NCBI GenBank assembly: GCA_024403655.1
Contig: JAKSRK010000004.1
Location: 1-52,589 of the forward strand
DNA from: Saccharofermentans sp.
GTDB taxonomy: Bacteria; Bacillota; Clostridia; Saccharofermentanales; Saccharofermentanaceae
DNA length: 52,589 bases
Direction of reading: 5' to 3'
Shown here piece by piece: positions 18,301-25,357 of the stretch (positions are counted from its first letter, which is position 1; every line of letters starts with the position of its first letter). The notes beneath the pieces were generated by a model. That model did no database searches, had not been told where the DNA came from, and saw nothing but the letters and a program-made list of their open reading frames with translations. The translations under genes were made by a program, and so were the position numbers.

Positions 18301-19655
18301 GCTCGTGTTGCAAAAGTCGAAGATATGTTACTACCGCTGGCAGTACCTTCGATTTTTACTGAGATATTATGAGGATTGCTGTCACCAAAGAATCTGAAAG
18401 AAGAATACAGATACTCTCTGTCTGCACTTGAGGAAGAGAACCACTCGTAGTCATTACGAACCATCATGCAGTCGAGCGAAAGTGTATAAGAAAGATAACC
18501 CTGATCAGGGAAACCTAACTCTCTGTCACCTTCAACATAAGAAATAGTCAAAGGAACAGCATAGTATCTTCCGTTATAACTGACACTTGCCAGAATTTCT
18601 ACGGAAGTTCTTTTTATATCGAAAGGAATCGAATTCTTAACAACGTGCTCATAGGTAACAACAGGCTCTGTTGTCATGTAAGAATCAGCAGAAGCCGATG
18701 GGAACATAGAACCATCGATATAAGTCAGTGCTGTGGGAGACTGATGATCTCCGCTCTTGTTGTAAACACATGCTGTCTCGTTGAAATTCAATACTACAGG
18801 AGCAGCACTTGAATTATCCTCATCGACAAGAGTAAACGACAGATTTGAATTGTGCTGTGCATTTTCAAAAATCGACCAGGTAATATCAAGAGTCTCACCA
18901 TTTCTGACAGTAAACATGAAATTTGTCTCAGTCGGGCTGATAATGCTGTGGGGAATACTTACAGGTCCCACGACAGACTCTTCACTGCCGTCAAAATATC
19001 CGACGAGAGATCTTGTCTGTCTGTATGTGAAAGGTTCAGCCTGAGGCAAAGGATAATCCCAGTTATTACCGAGACGAACAGAATCCCATCCGCTGTCTCC
19101 AGTATTCTGCTTACAGTAATAAGCAGCAATAACACTTGCAGAATAATAAGCTTCACCGTCACTTCCCATTGTCATAGAAACATCAAGCTTGATAGCCATT
19201 GTTCCTGAGAATACGGACATATCGTAAAAATAAGGTGTAAGAAGCTCACTTAATAATCTGTCCTGAGAACCTTCAGCAGATCCTGCTCTGGGATTATAAG
19301 TAAGAGATGTTGTCTTATGTATCGAATAATTGACATCACTTAAGCCTGTAATTTCTGAATCAGTAAAATTATCGCCTGTTACATTAAGTACATCTCTTGT
19401 CCACTCATCAATTGTGCCACCGGCAATCTTAGATGTAACCGCGTTAGATGCAGCCTGATAAACAGAAATTGCATTTTGTGAATTCTCATCAAAATTAGAT
19501 CTTCTGATATAACTTACAAGACTTACGACTCCAACCGAAGCCAAAATAGCTATGATAATAAGTACAACTATAAGTTCAACCATAGTAAAACCGCGGCGAG
19601 AATTACACTTGTCGCGATTGGTATTACTATATGATGTAAATCTGCGAACCCTCAT
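12399..19655 (-). CDS. giant prepilin-like surface protein with Gly-rich repeats
   Basis: A 2,418-residue protein starting with a type IV prepilin leader that ends RRG (residue 22) before FTMVELIVVLIIIAILASV; Glu at mature position 5 is present. After the helix comes a non-repetitive part (about 60-750), then degenerate Gly-rich repeats, 17 clear repeats of 31-38 residues built around YVGGxIGxW (about 1055-1600), GLUG-like units (1725-1830, VGGFIGSM, GGFVG), MBG-like beta domains (1990-2150), a TDPTDPTDPTD linker (about 2290) and a 105-residue C-terminal domain. The repeats suggest a long beta-helix. It lies directly upstream of the pilus cluster with its own promoter and terminator. The start at 19655 fits an AAGGA site; an upstream TTG lacks one. 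A pilus-borne adhesin is the inference; ordinary pilins have about 130-200 residues. Confidence 0.9.
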   Translation of the reverse strand: MRVRRFTSYSNTNRDKCNSRRGFTMVELIVVLIIIAILASVGVVSLVSYIRRSNFDENSQNAISVYQAASNAVTSKIAGGTIDEWTRDVLNVTGDNFTDSEITGLSDVNYSIHKTTSLTYNPRAGSAEGSQDRLLSELLTPYFYDMSVFSGTMAIKLDVSMTMGSDGEAYYSASVIAAYYCKQNTGDSGWDSVRLGNNWDYPLPQAEPFTYRQTRSLVGYFDGSEESVVGPVSIPHSIISPTETNFMFTVRNGETLDITWSIFENAQHNSNLSFTLVDEDNSSAAPVVLNFNETACVYNKSGDHQSPTALTYIDGSMFPSASADSYMTTEPVVTYEHVVKNSIPFDIKRTSVEILASVSYNGRYYAVPLTISYVEGDRELGFPDQGYLSYTLSLDCMMVRNDYEWFSSSSADREYLYSSFRFFGDSNPHNISVKIEGTASGSNISSTFATRAINDPVYSVGTVLQQWADGGIASARPTYNYNTTVAAAARDTSDKAVVNTLFGDKVCNSNGVSVSGSFSGTNGGYAVISSYRHLSNIRMVPDGVAANFIIVNDLNWYEEVGGQYVSQVRVYKDPKSDDRTNAYGYSSNQISHRVVEANELKVVSFPALEYLSANKILTSVPHSSNDVMVNSVINNVQMRTGSFNKNRDNGYGLIGENRGTIYNIYTNNISLVMYDVKNGSPCDYVGSVPADDRSILPSDNAVEIKEGKAPTYSMKLNNKPVGGLVGLNTGNIGNVSGVDDATNTVRMSNSVVMAGEYWVILGFSDGVGGVIGKNDGNTYGFIEIDGNFAVLGQNKVGGVIGNNIKNINARIAVNSPDFAEAASAFTFPNESMSGKPISCVVGAKYTSGGAIGYFENSSIAEIANNPQFTAANVNTATGAITYSGRYQIDVNLPVNSLVLSVPDTDTTALRNCGGAVGYMSGCSGYISINVVNNGDVVLYETDRNTAAYCGGAIGFEKDCSSTLFVNVVNAANTVIGPFVASPDSTAQERLPDSTGGAIGYLQTTANGRTIAVNITNGAAISAKSAGDNNGVGGAVGLISANSGLNALYISVTNTGAISGGSYVGGSIGNIATNTINNGCVFTTLNAGSSVRGSANYVGGAVGSWISGTLNGGKINTTITSGTSVVGAANYVGGSIGNVTSGAFNSGIETTINSASSVAGNQYVGGAVGNFASGTVSGGLIENITDSAISGTSYVGGAVGLWNGNSINGGTLVNLSSSNVSGSENNVGGSFGNIANGTVAGGITGSITGSAVSGAANVGGAVGQVNNSSTVSGGINVSLSGSAVNATQNYCGGLIGIWSANSLNDGLTVNLDDSDINGAGYVGGSIGSWSSGSINGGINTTVTSYSGISGTSGNVGGSIGSYSAGMINGGITTLINSGSAVNGASNYIGGAIGSWTAGDINNGITTTVNSYSNVGGNANSVGGSIGAWLAGSVNNGTLTTTISTGSTVSGLQAVGGTVGSYSGGQINNTINNTVTSSTISGTSEVGGAIGKLTGSAGINGSIVNVISSGSNVGGEANYVGGTIGTWTAGSINGSLDTTIDSSSRVDGNDKVGGTIGYFSAGQLNSGAITENITSSFVTGETAVGGAIGEFTGSAMINGGISVNLEASYIGDIPSTNTSTLHCIDVGGVIGFVNKSNNLDINNGRIVIHFDETSQVYAGGNQDRNGLSMGDAGVGGAFGRYGNSSTSSNSSNNPALYNWNEGNSDAYVEVYCPSINPSVVSLHANNTGGLIGHMFSGTIQRSFSTAVVSGGQYVGGFIGSMEAGTVVNCYSGGHTVGGQYASGNENVRGTNNVGGFVGFISGAVSRVEQCYSTCSVAGNDYLGGFVGRVSASTRWFGWVTSNSNVISSTYSTGLVSSSNSRAGNVGAFAGRLDKVSSLKNDNTNKVLNYINSSLGVVGSYSVDIGSVFRSIDSYVHFVDWDNIPGHTGSKYIRVDDSLTTAHPFDSTLDATAFPLRSFVGGVHYGDWPSSISKSTTVLNDDDYRIRFTYDPNGNQTYEYSTAGVFPEVVVEKKVVSGIVIHTTTWEPISTSNYEIHVVNNTSVGSAYVVATGIGRNNYSGAISADFTIIPLDITSATCGFAETLPDLTYTGSELTPDIKVLFNNEDISNYMNFEYSNNINVGTATVKITPKNDNFVINNTEGYLTFTFDIAPKVINNLADDIDCHWIGNTSDELTVDSVTINGESIDMSQCTVVKEAVAGQDGTWILRIAVDGNYKTADGAELVVLIHTVTFVDELGNETLMLVEDGMQLVNPPLAAGGWYTSSEYLDEELFDIESPVDRSFVLYAKPEEVVEETDPTDPTDPTDSSEPSESGSTGESCVSSAGEFVTAGETSPNGVTSIVDNGDGSVTVNVLYDHWTEAPLTIWRNDNGTYDCRLDSDNNYALGAVIGYDSNHWQVRTRFQLSQDDMTALSNTYGLIFQ
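14860..16490 (-). repeat. tandem coding repeats, 17 units of about 93-115 bases
   Basis: Seventeen consecutive units, each opening with a (Y/N/S)VGGxxG codon block and followed by SINGGI-like and SSxVxG-like turns. On the plus strand they appear as recurring ACCGATxGxACCxCCxACATA patterns. Units are similar in protein but diverged in DNA. Weaker copies continue to about 17500. Confidence 0.85.
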
Positions 19656-19720
19656 AAGCACTTCATCCTTTTGCAAATAAAGTATTTCACAGAAAGTGAT
19701 TTATTCCCCTTCTTATTTAA

Positions 19721-19749
19721 AATATAGAATTGCGCTATATAAAGGTCAA
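19721..19749 (-). promoter_or_regulatory. predicted promoter of the giant prepilin gene
   Basis: On the minus strand TTGACC (19749-19744), exactly 17 bases, TATATT (19726-19721). Predicted transcript start near 19714, giving a leader of about 58 bases. Close to the housekeeping sigma consensus. Confidence 0.65.
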
Positions 19750-19807
19750 ATAAATTTTCTGTTAATAAGGATAGTAAAACCTTAATTTGAAGAATGAAAA
19801 AAGGCAT

Positions 19808-19840
19808 AAAAATAACCCATCAGCAATGCTAATGGGTTAT
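19808..19840 (-). terminator. intrinsic terminator after the tRNA pair
   Basis: ATAACCCAT (19812-19820) pairs with ATGGGTTAT (19832-19840); the loop region contains an additional AGCAATGCT self-complement. On the minus strand it is followed by TTTTTATG. It lies 7 bases after the tRNA 3' end. Confidence 0.85.
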
Positions 19841-19846
19841 AATATC

Positions 19847-19923
19847 TGGTTGCGGAGGCGGGACTCGAACCTCGCGACCTCCGGGTTATGAGCCCGGCAA
19901 GCTACCAACTGCTCCACTCCGCG
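19847..19923 (-). tRNA. initiator tRNA-fMet(CAU), CCA encoded
   Basis: A 77-base cloverleaf with anticodon loop CTCATAA. Initiator features are visible: a C1-A72 mismatch at the top of the acceptor stem and three G-C pairs next to the anticodon loop. TTCGAGT is in the T loop and the 3' CCA is encoded. Second gene of a two-tRNA transcript. Confidence 0.95.
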
Positions 19924-19953
19924 ATATCATCGCTTGCACAAACCGGAATAAAT

Positions 19954-20040
19954 TGGTGCTCGTGACCGGACTTGAACCGGTACGGATTTTACTCCGACGG
20001 ATTTTAAGTCCGTTGCGTCTGCCTATTCCGCCACACGAGC
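19954..20040 (-). tRNA. tRNA-Leu(UAA), CCA encoded
   Basis: An 87-base class II tRNA with acceptor GCTCGTG/CACGAGC, anticodon loop CTTAAAA (anticodon UAA), a long variable arm and encoded CCA. It is 30 bases upstream of the initiator tRNA on the same strand. Confidence 0.95.
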
Positions 20041-20061
20041 CTATTCCGTAAGTGCCTGTAG

Positions 20062-20090
20062 ATAATAACATCCATAAATTGGAGTGTCAA
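20062..20090 (-). promoter_or_regulatory. predicted promoter of the tRNA-Leu / tRNA-fMet transcript
   Basis: On the minus strand a perfect TTGACA (20090-20085), 17 bases, TATTAT (20067-20062), 22 bases before the tRNA-Leu 5' end. Confidence 0.8.
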
Positions 20091-20127
20091 GTCTTATTTC
20101 AATATAATTACACATTTTCTCATTCGA

Positions 20128-20156
20128 TTGCTTTTAACCCTATGTTGAATTATATT
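20128..20156 (+). promoter_or_regulatory. predicted promoter of the Pro/Ala-rich protein gene
   Basis: TTGCTT (20128-20133), 17 bases, TATATT (20151-20156), 31 bases before the ATG. Confidence 0.5.
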
Positions 20157-20187
20157 AATATAGATTAAATAAGAGAGAGGTAAATCT

Positions 20188-22344
20188 ATGCTGCTTGGTT
20201 CAGACGATAATGAGAATAAGCTTTTCGGAGCCGAAGGGAATTCAGAACCCAAAGAAGCCCCCTCAGGCTACGGAGACAACAAGCTCTTCGATGCTTCGAA
20301 CAACAATCAACAAACTGATGATAACGATCTTGTAAAGAATTCATTTATGCTCTCCATGAAGGCTAATGACCCTGAGAGTGTATCTGAGAAGTTGAGCACG
20401 GCTTCTACCGAACCCGCTCCTGATATGACAGTTCCCGAGACATCCACTCCCGACTTCTTTGGTGGTGACGATGAACTCTCGAACTTTGAACTTGATTCTT
20501 CTATTTCCGCATTTAAGCCTTTAGGAGATAATGTTCCTTCTTTTGCTAACTCTTCTTCAGAGAACACACCTGCATTTGCAGCTCCCAAGAATGAGACTCC
20601 TGCTTTTGCTCCCGCTAAAGAAGATAAACCTGCTTTTGCTCCCGCAAAGGAAGAGACTCCCGCATTTGCTCCTGCAAAGGAAGAGAAACCTGCTTTTGCT
20701 CCTGCCAAGGAAGAAGCCCCCAAGGACAATACTCCTCTTTTTACTGACGATGATCCCGACTTTAAGGCTTTCGCAGGTAATACTAATACAGATCCTTTCA
20801 AGGCCGGTGAAGATCTTGACTTCGCTATGAGTTCCAGCTCAAAGGAGTCTGACTTCAATGCTGCTCCCGAACAGGCTCCTGCAGAAGCACCCACTCCTGC
20901 ACCTGCTTCTGAGACAGCTCCTTCTAACGATCCTCTCGATGATTTTGAACTTGACGAAGAAGCTCTTGCCATCTCCCCTTTCAAGCCTAAGAACGGTGCT
21001 GCACCCGCTGCCGCTCCTTCTGCTTTCGCTCCTGCAAAAGAGGCCATTAAGGAAGAAGTCAAGAAAGAGGAAGCTCCTGCAAAGAAAGAAGAAACAGTTG
21101 AGGCTCCCGTTGCTGCAGCTCCTGCTAAAGAGCCCGCGGCTGAAGAGAAGAAGCCTAACATGCAGACTTACGGCAACGTTAAGTCCGGTGTAAATGCTTT
21201 CGGAAAGAAAGAAGCAAAGCCTGCAGAGGAAGCTCCCAAGCCCGCTCACAGATCTCCTTTCGCAAGTGCAAATCGCAGTACTCCTGCTCCCGCACCTGCT
21301 TCACAGCAGCCTATCGGTTCAGGAAGACCCGGTGCACCTACTCCCGCTTCTACGGATCCTGCTAAGTTTAGGCCTATCCCTCAGCAGCAGAGGCCTCAGC
21401 CTGTTCCCAGAACAACTCCTGCTAACAACCAGAGACCGGCAGCAGCTGCACCTAAGAATGCAGCAGCAAACCAGAGACCAGGAATGTCAGATGCTTCTGC
21501 AAAGAAGGAACCCTCTCCTTTCCAGGCTCCCGGATCAAGACCTGCTGCTTCCAATACATCAGCACCCAAGCCTGCACCTCACGCACAGCAGCCTATTATT
21601 TCTCCTGTTACAACAGTTGACAAGAGCAAGAAGCGCGGCAAGGGCGGTCTTGTAATTGTAATCGTTGCAGCACTTGCTCTTATTATCGTTGTACTCGGTA
21701 TCGAGAACTGGGATAAGCTCTTCGGTGGCAACACAGTTGTATCCCCCGACAACACTCGCGATACGGCTGAGACAACTACAGTAGAAGAGACAACAACAAC
21801 TAATACAGAAGCTACTACAACAGCTGAGGAAACAACTACAACTACTACAGAAGAGACAACTACTGCTGAGACTTCTGAGGAAGAAACAACAGCAGAGACT
21901 ACTGAAGAGACAACAGAAGCTACTACAGAGGCAACAACTGCTACAACAACTGAAGCAACTACTGCAGCTACAACAGCCGCTACTACTGCTTCTGCTACAT
22001 CAGCTTCTTACAGATACTCAATCAGCAATCCTCACTCCAACGGAGCTGAGTTCAGCTTTGATCTTGTAATCACTAACACAGGCAATGCTGATACAAGCTT
22101 CTCAGGAACTGTCGAGTCACTTGATATCACATTCGATGTAGAGCCTTCTGATCTTACAATCACAGGTATCTCTTCTGACTACTACACATTCGTACAGGAT
22201 TCTTCAGATCCCTGCACATTCCACGGTACTCCTACATCAGGTACAGTACCTGCCGGCGGATCTTTGAATACAACAATCACATGTACAACATCTGATCCTG
22301 TACAGCACTTCTACATCAACAACTATCACTTCGAACTTCGATAA
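20188..22344 (+). CDS. Pro/Ala-rich single-pass membrane protein with a Thr/Glu stalk
   Basis: A 718-residue protein in four parts. Residues 1-483 are low-complexity, rich in Pro, Ala, Lys and Glu, with five 10-residue repeats of (T/K)PAFAPAKEE type near 127-176. One membrane span lies at about 484-505, preceded by a KKRGKGG basic stop. A Thr/Glu-rich stalk (about 528-607) follows. The C-terminal 110 residues form a beta-rich domain opening SYRYSISNP, with one cysteine pair possible (SDPCTF, TITCTT). Topology is probably inside-to-outside with the stalk outside. I do not recognise the outer domain; carbohydrate binding is possible but unsupported. AGAGAGG lies 7 bases before the ATG. It is a single-gene transcript between the tRNAs and prfB. 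Confidence 0.88.
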   Translation: MLLGSDDNENKLFGAEGNSEPKEAPSGYGDNKLFDASNNNQQTDDNDLVKNSFMLSMKANDPESVSEKLSTASTEPAPDMTVPETSTPDFFGGDDELSNFELDSSISAFKPLGDNVPSFANSSSENTPAFAAPKNETPAFAPAKEDKPAFAPAKEETPAFAPAKEEKPAFAPAKEEAPKDNTPLFTDDDPDFKAFAGNTNTDPFKAGEDLDFAMSSSSKESDFNAAPEQAPAEAPTPAPASETAPSNDPLDDFELDEEALAISPFKPKNGAAPAAAPSAFAPAKEAIKEEVKKEEAPAKKEETVEAPVAAAPAKEPAAEEKKPNMQTYGNVKSGVNAFGKKEAKPAEEAPKPAHRSPFASANRSTPAPAPASQQPIGSGRPGAPTPASTDPAKFRPIPQQQRPQPVPRTTPANNQRPAAAAPKNAAANQRPGMSDASAKKEPSPFQAPGSRPAASNTSAPKPAPHAQQPIISPVTTVDKSKKRGKGGLVIVIVAALALIIVVLGIENWDKLFGGNTVVSPDNTRDTAETTTVEETTTTNTEATTTAEETTTTTTEETTTAETSEEETTAETTEETTEATTEATTATTTEATTAATTAATTASATSASYRYSISNPHSNGAEFSFDLVITNTGNADTSFSGTVESLDITFDVEPSDLTITGISSDYYTFVQDSSDPCTFHGTPTSGTVPAGGSLNTTITCTTSDPVQHFYINNYHFELR
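20566..20715 (+). repeat. five tandem 30-bp coding repeats
   Basis: Five in-phase 30-bp units encode TPAFAAPKNE, then four copies of (T/K)PAFAPAKE(D/E). The later copies are closely similar in DNA, so copy number could vary between strains. Confidence 0.85.
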
Positions 22345-22371
22345 TGTTATCTGGAATTAAGTTGATTCTTT

Positions 22372-22397
22372 GGACCTCACTTCGGTGAGGTCCTTTT
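22372..22397 (+). terminator. intrinsic terminator of the Pro/Ala-rich protein gene
   Basis: GGACCTCAC (22372-22380), TTCG tetraloop, GTGAGGTCC (22385-22393), followed by TTTTATT. Confidence 0.92.
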
Positions 22398-22404
22398 ATT
22401 GCAT

Positions 22405-22435
22405 CAAAATAGGTTGCCTCATTACGAGACAACCT
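22405..22435 (-). terminator. probable terminator after prfB
   Basis: AGGTTGCCTC (22411-22420) pairs with GAGACAACCT (22426-22435) with one G-U pair. On the minus strand it is followed by ATTTTGATG, a weak T tract. It faces the plus-strand terminator at 22372. Confidence 0.6.
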
Positions 22436-22462
22436 ATGAGTAATCAATCTTAATAATTCTAA

Positions 22463-23572
22463 TTACTTCTCAATCTTCATGCCGGACAGGAATGCGTTTA
22501 TAAAGCCGTCAAGCTTACCGTCCATAACGGAATCAACGTCACCCTCTTCGTAACCAGTACGAAGATCCTTAACGAGTGTATAAGGACAGAATACATAAGA
22601 TCTGATCTGTGAACCCCAGGCAATATCCATCTGATTACCCTTAAGGTCCTCAATCTTCTCCATCTGAGCTGCCTGAGCAAGAGCAAAGAGCTTAGCCTTC
22701 AACATCTCCATAGCAGTCTCTCTGTTCTGAATCTGTGAACGCTCTGACTGGCAGGCAACAACTACGCCTGTAGGAAGGTGTGTAAGACGAACAGCAGAGT
22801 CAGTCTTGTTGATGTGCTGTCCACCCTTACCTGTTGAACGGTAAGTATCAACTCTCAAGTCTGAAGGATCAATCTTGATGTCGATAGTATCGTCAAGCTC
22901 GGGCATTACTTCACATGAAGCAAAAGAAGTATGTCTTCTTCCGGCAGAGTCGAAAGGAGAAATTCTTACAAGTCTGTGTACACCGATCTCTGATCTTAAG
23001 AAGCCGTAAGCATTCTCACCTGTAAGCATCATGGAGCAGGACTTTATACCTGCCTCATCACCGTCAAGATATTCAAGAACCTTGATCTCATATCCGTGTG
23101 CTTCAGCCCATCTGGTATACATTCTGTAAAGCATGCTTACCCAGTCCTGAGCCTCTGTTCCGCCGGCACCTGCATGAAGAGTAATGATGCAGTTATTCTT
23201 ATCGTACTCACCTGTAAGAAGAGTCTCAAGACGCATCTTCTCAAAGTCTTCCTTAAGTGTTGCCAAGCCTGTCTGAAGTTCTTCCAGATAGCTTAAGTCT
23301 TCTTCTTCATTTGCAAGCTCGCACATAGCAAGGAGATCTTCTCTCTCAGCAGCCAATGCATTAAAGCTATCTACCTTCTTCTGAAGTCTCTTAAGCTTTG
23401 TCTGAAGAGCCTGTGCCTTCTCTACATTATTCCAGAAATCAGGCTCCTGAGTTCTTGCCTCAAGCTCACTTATTTCAGTAAGAACGTGGTCGATGTGAAG
23501 GGACTCACGAAGAGTATTAACGGGTTCTTCCAAACCTTCAAGTTCAAGTCTGACATTATCGAATTCAAGCAT
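22463..23572 (-). CDS. prfB: peptide chain release factor 2 (RF2), without programmed frameshift
   Basis: A 369-residue class I release factor reading UAA and UGA at the ribosomal A site. The stop-recognition motif SPF (in RISPFDSAGRRHTSF) marks it as RF2 rather than RF1, and GKGGQHINKTDSAVR carries the peptidyl-tRNA hydrolysing GGQ. Many bacteria need a +1 frameshift at an early UGA in this gene; here the matching region (LRESLHIDH) is read through in one frame, so that autoregulation is absent. AGGAAGGA lies about 9 bases before the ATG. It is the third gene after the Lrp-like regulator and aminotransferase; its start is one base after the aminotransferase stop. Confidence 0.97.
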   Translation of the reverse strand: MLEFDNVRLELEGLEEPVNTLRESLHIDHVLTEISELEARTQEPDFWNNVEKAQALQTKLKRLQKKVDSFNALAAEREDLLAMCELANEEEDLSYLEELQTGLATLKEDFEKMRLETLLTGEYDKNNCIITLHAGAGGTEAQDWVSMLYRMYTRWAEAHGYEIKVLEYLDGDEAGIKSCSMMLTGENAYGFLRSEIGVHRLVRISPFDSAGRRHTSFASCEVMPELDDTIDIKIDPSDLRVDTYRSTGKGGQHINKTDSAVRLTHLPTGVVVACQSERSQIQNRETAMEMLKAKLFALAQAAQMEKIEDLKGNQMDIAWGSQIRSYVFCPYTLVKDLRTGYEEGDVDSVMDGKLDGFINAFLSGMKIEK

Positions 23573-23573
23573 T

Positions 23574-24761
23574 TTAATTTTCCTTCCTCAGAGCGTCCGT
23601 GAATTCTTTCAGGCGCTCCATAGCTGTCTTTATATTCTCCATTGAAGCTGCATAGCTTAATCTTATGTGTCCTTCACCGCACTTACCGAATGCATTACCC
23701 GGTACGATAGCAACCTTCTTTTCCATAAGGAATCTCTCACAGAATTCCTCTGAAGAAAGTCCGAACTGCTTTATCGACGGGAATGCATAGAAAGCACCAT
23801 AAGGTGTAAAGCACTCAAGTCCCGCATCCTTAAAGCCCTGCATAACGACTTTCCTTCTGTGATCGTATTCGCTTCTCATCTCAGCTACACTCTCATCACC
23901 TTCAAGAGCAGCCTTAACAAGGGCAAACTGCGCCATAGACGGAGCACTCATGATGCAGTACTGATGTATCTTGGTCATAGGTGCGATAAGCTCCTTGGGA
24001 CCTGCTAAATAACCGATTCTGAATCCGGTCATGGCATAAGACTTCGAGAATCCGTTAACCATGATAACACGGTCGCGAAGATCATCGAATCTGATAAGTG
24101 AACTGGGTTCATCTGTAATATAGTTAAGCTCGCAATAAAGCTCATCAGATACTACAACTATATCAGGATGTCTTCTTAATACATCAGCAATATCCTTAAG
24201 TTCTTCCATTGTCATTACGGCGCCCGTAGGATTGCTCGGGAATCCCATAATGATCATCTTTGTCTTAGGTGTTATGGCAGCTTCCAAATCTTCTGCCATA
24301 AGTTTGAATTCATTCTCCTGAGTGGTCTCAACTACTACAGGGACACCATGAGCAAACATAACTGCAGCCTTATAAGCTACAAAACAAGGCTCTATAATGA
24401 TTACCTCATCGCCTGGATTAATAAGGGCTCTTGCTGCAAGATCTATTCCCTCACTTCCGCCGACAGTAATAAGAATCTGACCGTCATGGTCATAATCAAC
24501 ACCATATCTTCTGGATATATAACTTGCAATCGCCTTCTTGGACTCTGTATAACCTGCATTGGGCGAATAATGCGTATATCCGTCAACTAATGAATTTATT
24601 CCTGCTTCTCTGATCTCCCACGGAGTAACAAAGTCAGGCTCACCGATAGATAAGGAAATAACACCCTTCATCTCAGATGCGAGATCGAAGAATTTCCTTA
24701 TTGCAGACGGAGGCACGCTCTGTACTACAGAAGAAATCTTATCTTCATAATTAATACTCAT
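23574..24761 (-). CDS. PLP-dependent class I/II aminotransferase
   Basis: A 395-residue fold type I aminotransferase. The PLP lysine is Lys240 in NGFSKSYAMTGFRIG; Asn177 (SNPTGA), Asp206 and Tyr209 (SDELY) and the C-terminal HIRLSYA arginine complete the usual cofactor and substrate set. The N-terminal SLSIGEPDFVTP motif is common in aspartate/aromatic and PatA/YugH-like enzymes of Firmicutes. The exact amino acid cannot be read from sequence. It overlaps the Lrp-like gene by ATGA (24758-24761), so the two are translationally coupled, and the regulator may sense the enzyme's substrate or product. Confidence 0.92.
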   Translation of the reverse strand: MSINYEDKISSVVQSVPPSAIRKFFDLASEMKGVISLSIGEPDFVTPWEIREAGINSLVDGYTHYSPNAGYTESKKAIASYISRRYGVDYDHDGQILITVGGSEGIDLAARALINPGDEVIIIEPCFVAYKAAVMFAHGVPVVVETTQENEFKLMAEDLEAAITPKTKMIIMGFPSNPTGAVMTMEELKDIADVLRRHPDIVVVSDELYCELNYITDEPSSLIRFDDLRDRVIMVNGFSKSYAMTGFRIGYLAGPKELIAPMTKIHQYCIMSAPSMAQFALVKAALEGDESVAEMRSEYDHRRKVVMQGFKDAGLECFTPYGAFYAFPSIKQFGLSSEEFCERFLMEKKVAIVPGNAFGKCGEGHIRLSYAASMENIKTAMERLKEFTDALRKEN

Positions 24762-25246
24762 AATACAATTGCCTGCCTGTCATCAGATGGTTCCTGTTCG
24801 AATACAATGCCGTTGGCCTTATATGTCTTAAGGATAAAGTGAGTTGCCGTAGAGAGAACTCCCTCTAATGTAGCAACCTTCTCATATACAAAGCTTGCGA
24901 TATTCTTAAGGTTATCATCCTCATAAGTAAGCATAAGATCAAAGCCGCCGGACATAAGATAGCAATCCTTAACCTTGTCATACTGACTTAAAATATTTGC
25001 AAGGTGATCAAAGCCCATATTCCTAACGGGAGTGATACGAACTTCAATAAGAGCCGTAACCTTCTCAGGATATGTCTTCTCCCAGTTAATCTCAGTTGTA
25101 TATCCCAGAATAATCTTCTGTTCTGTCAAGGCGGCGATATCGGCCTTGACCTCTTCCGCTGACGCTCCCAACATAACCGCTATCTCTTCGGGCGCGAGCT
25201 GGGCGTTCTTCTCTATAATCTTAAGAAGTTCAAGTTGATCTGCCAT
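24758..25246 (-). CDS. Lrp/AsnC family transcriptional regulator
   Basis: A 162-residue regulator with an N-terminal winged helix-turn-helix (about 5-55, LELLKIIEKNAQLAPEEIAVMLG) and a C-terminal RAM/AsnC ligand-binding domain (about 65-150). The pattern is typical of the family that responds to amino acids. Start 25246 is chosen because AGGAGG lies nine bases upstream; an in-frame ATG at 25255 touches that site. The gene forms an operon with the aminotransferase. A predicted promoter (25285-25313) and an orphan terminator-like hairpin (25325-25357) lie upstream. Confidence 0.9.
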   Translation of the reverse strand: MADQLELLKIIEKNAQLAPEEIAVMLGASAEEVKADIAALTEQKIILGYTTEINWEKTYPEKVTALIEVRITPVRNMGFDHLANILSQYDKVKDCYLMSGGFDLMLTYEDDNLKNIASFVYEKVATLEGVLSTATHFILKTYKANGIVFEQEPSDDRQAIVL

Positions 25247-25284
25247 AATATTCATCCTCCTGACAATTAATATCTAACTGATAG

Positions 25285-25313
25285 ATGATACCATAATTAT
25301 TATAATTAATGAA
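25285..25313 (-). promoter_or_regulatory. candidate promoter of the Lrp-like regulator operon
   Basis: On the minus strand TTCATT (25313-25308), 17 bases, TATCAT (25290-25285). The spacer also contains TATAAT. It lies downstream of the 25325-25357 hairpin, so transcription from here would bypass it. Confidence 0.35.
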
Positions 25314-25324
25314 GTTTTAGCAGC

Positions 25325-25357
25325 TCACAAAAAAGATCCGACAAAGCCGGATCTTTT
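25325..25357 (-). terminator. orphan intrinsic-terminator-like hairpin upstream of the Lrp-like gene
   Basis: AAAAGATCCG (25331-25340) and CGGATCTTTT (25348-25357) form a perfect 10-bp stem; on the minus strand the T run reaches six. The aquaporin gene already has its own terminator 150 bases earlier. Confidence 0.75.

Noticed and set aside
19886..20071. 61-codon minus-strand frame across the two tRNA genes
   Set aside because: Both tRNA cloverleaves explain the sequence fully.
20307..21161. 284-codon open frame antisense to the Pro/Ala-rich protein gene
   Set aside because: Low-complexity mirror of the Ala/Pro codons; no ribosome site, and the plus-strand gene has promoter, ribosome site and terminator.
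22463..23572. Programmed frameshift in prfB
   Set aside because: Full-length RF2 including the N-terminal helix is in one frame with its own ribosome site.
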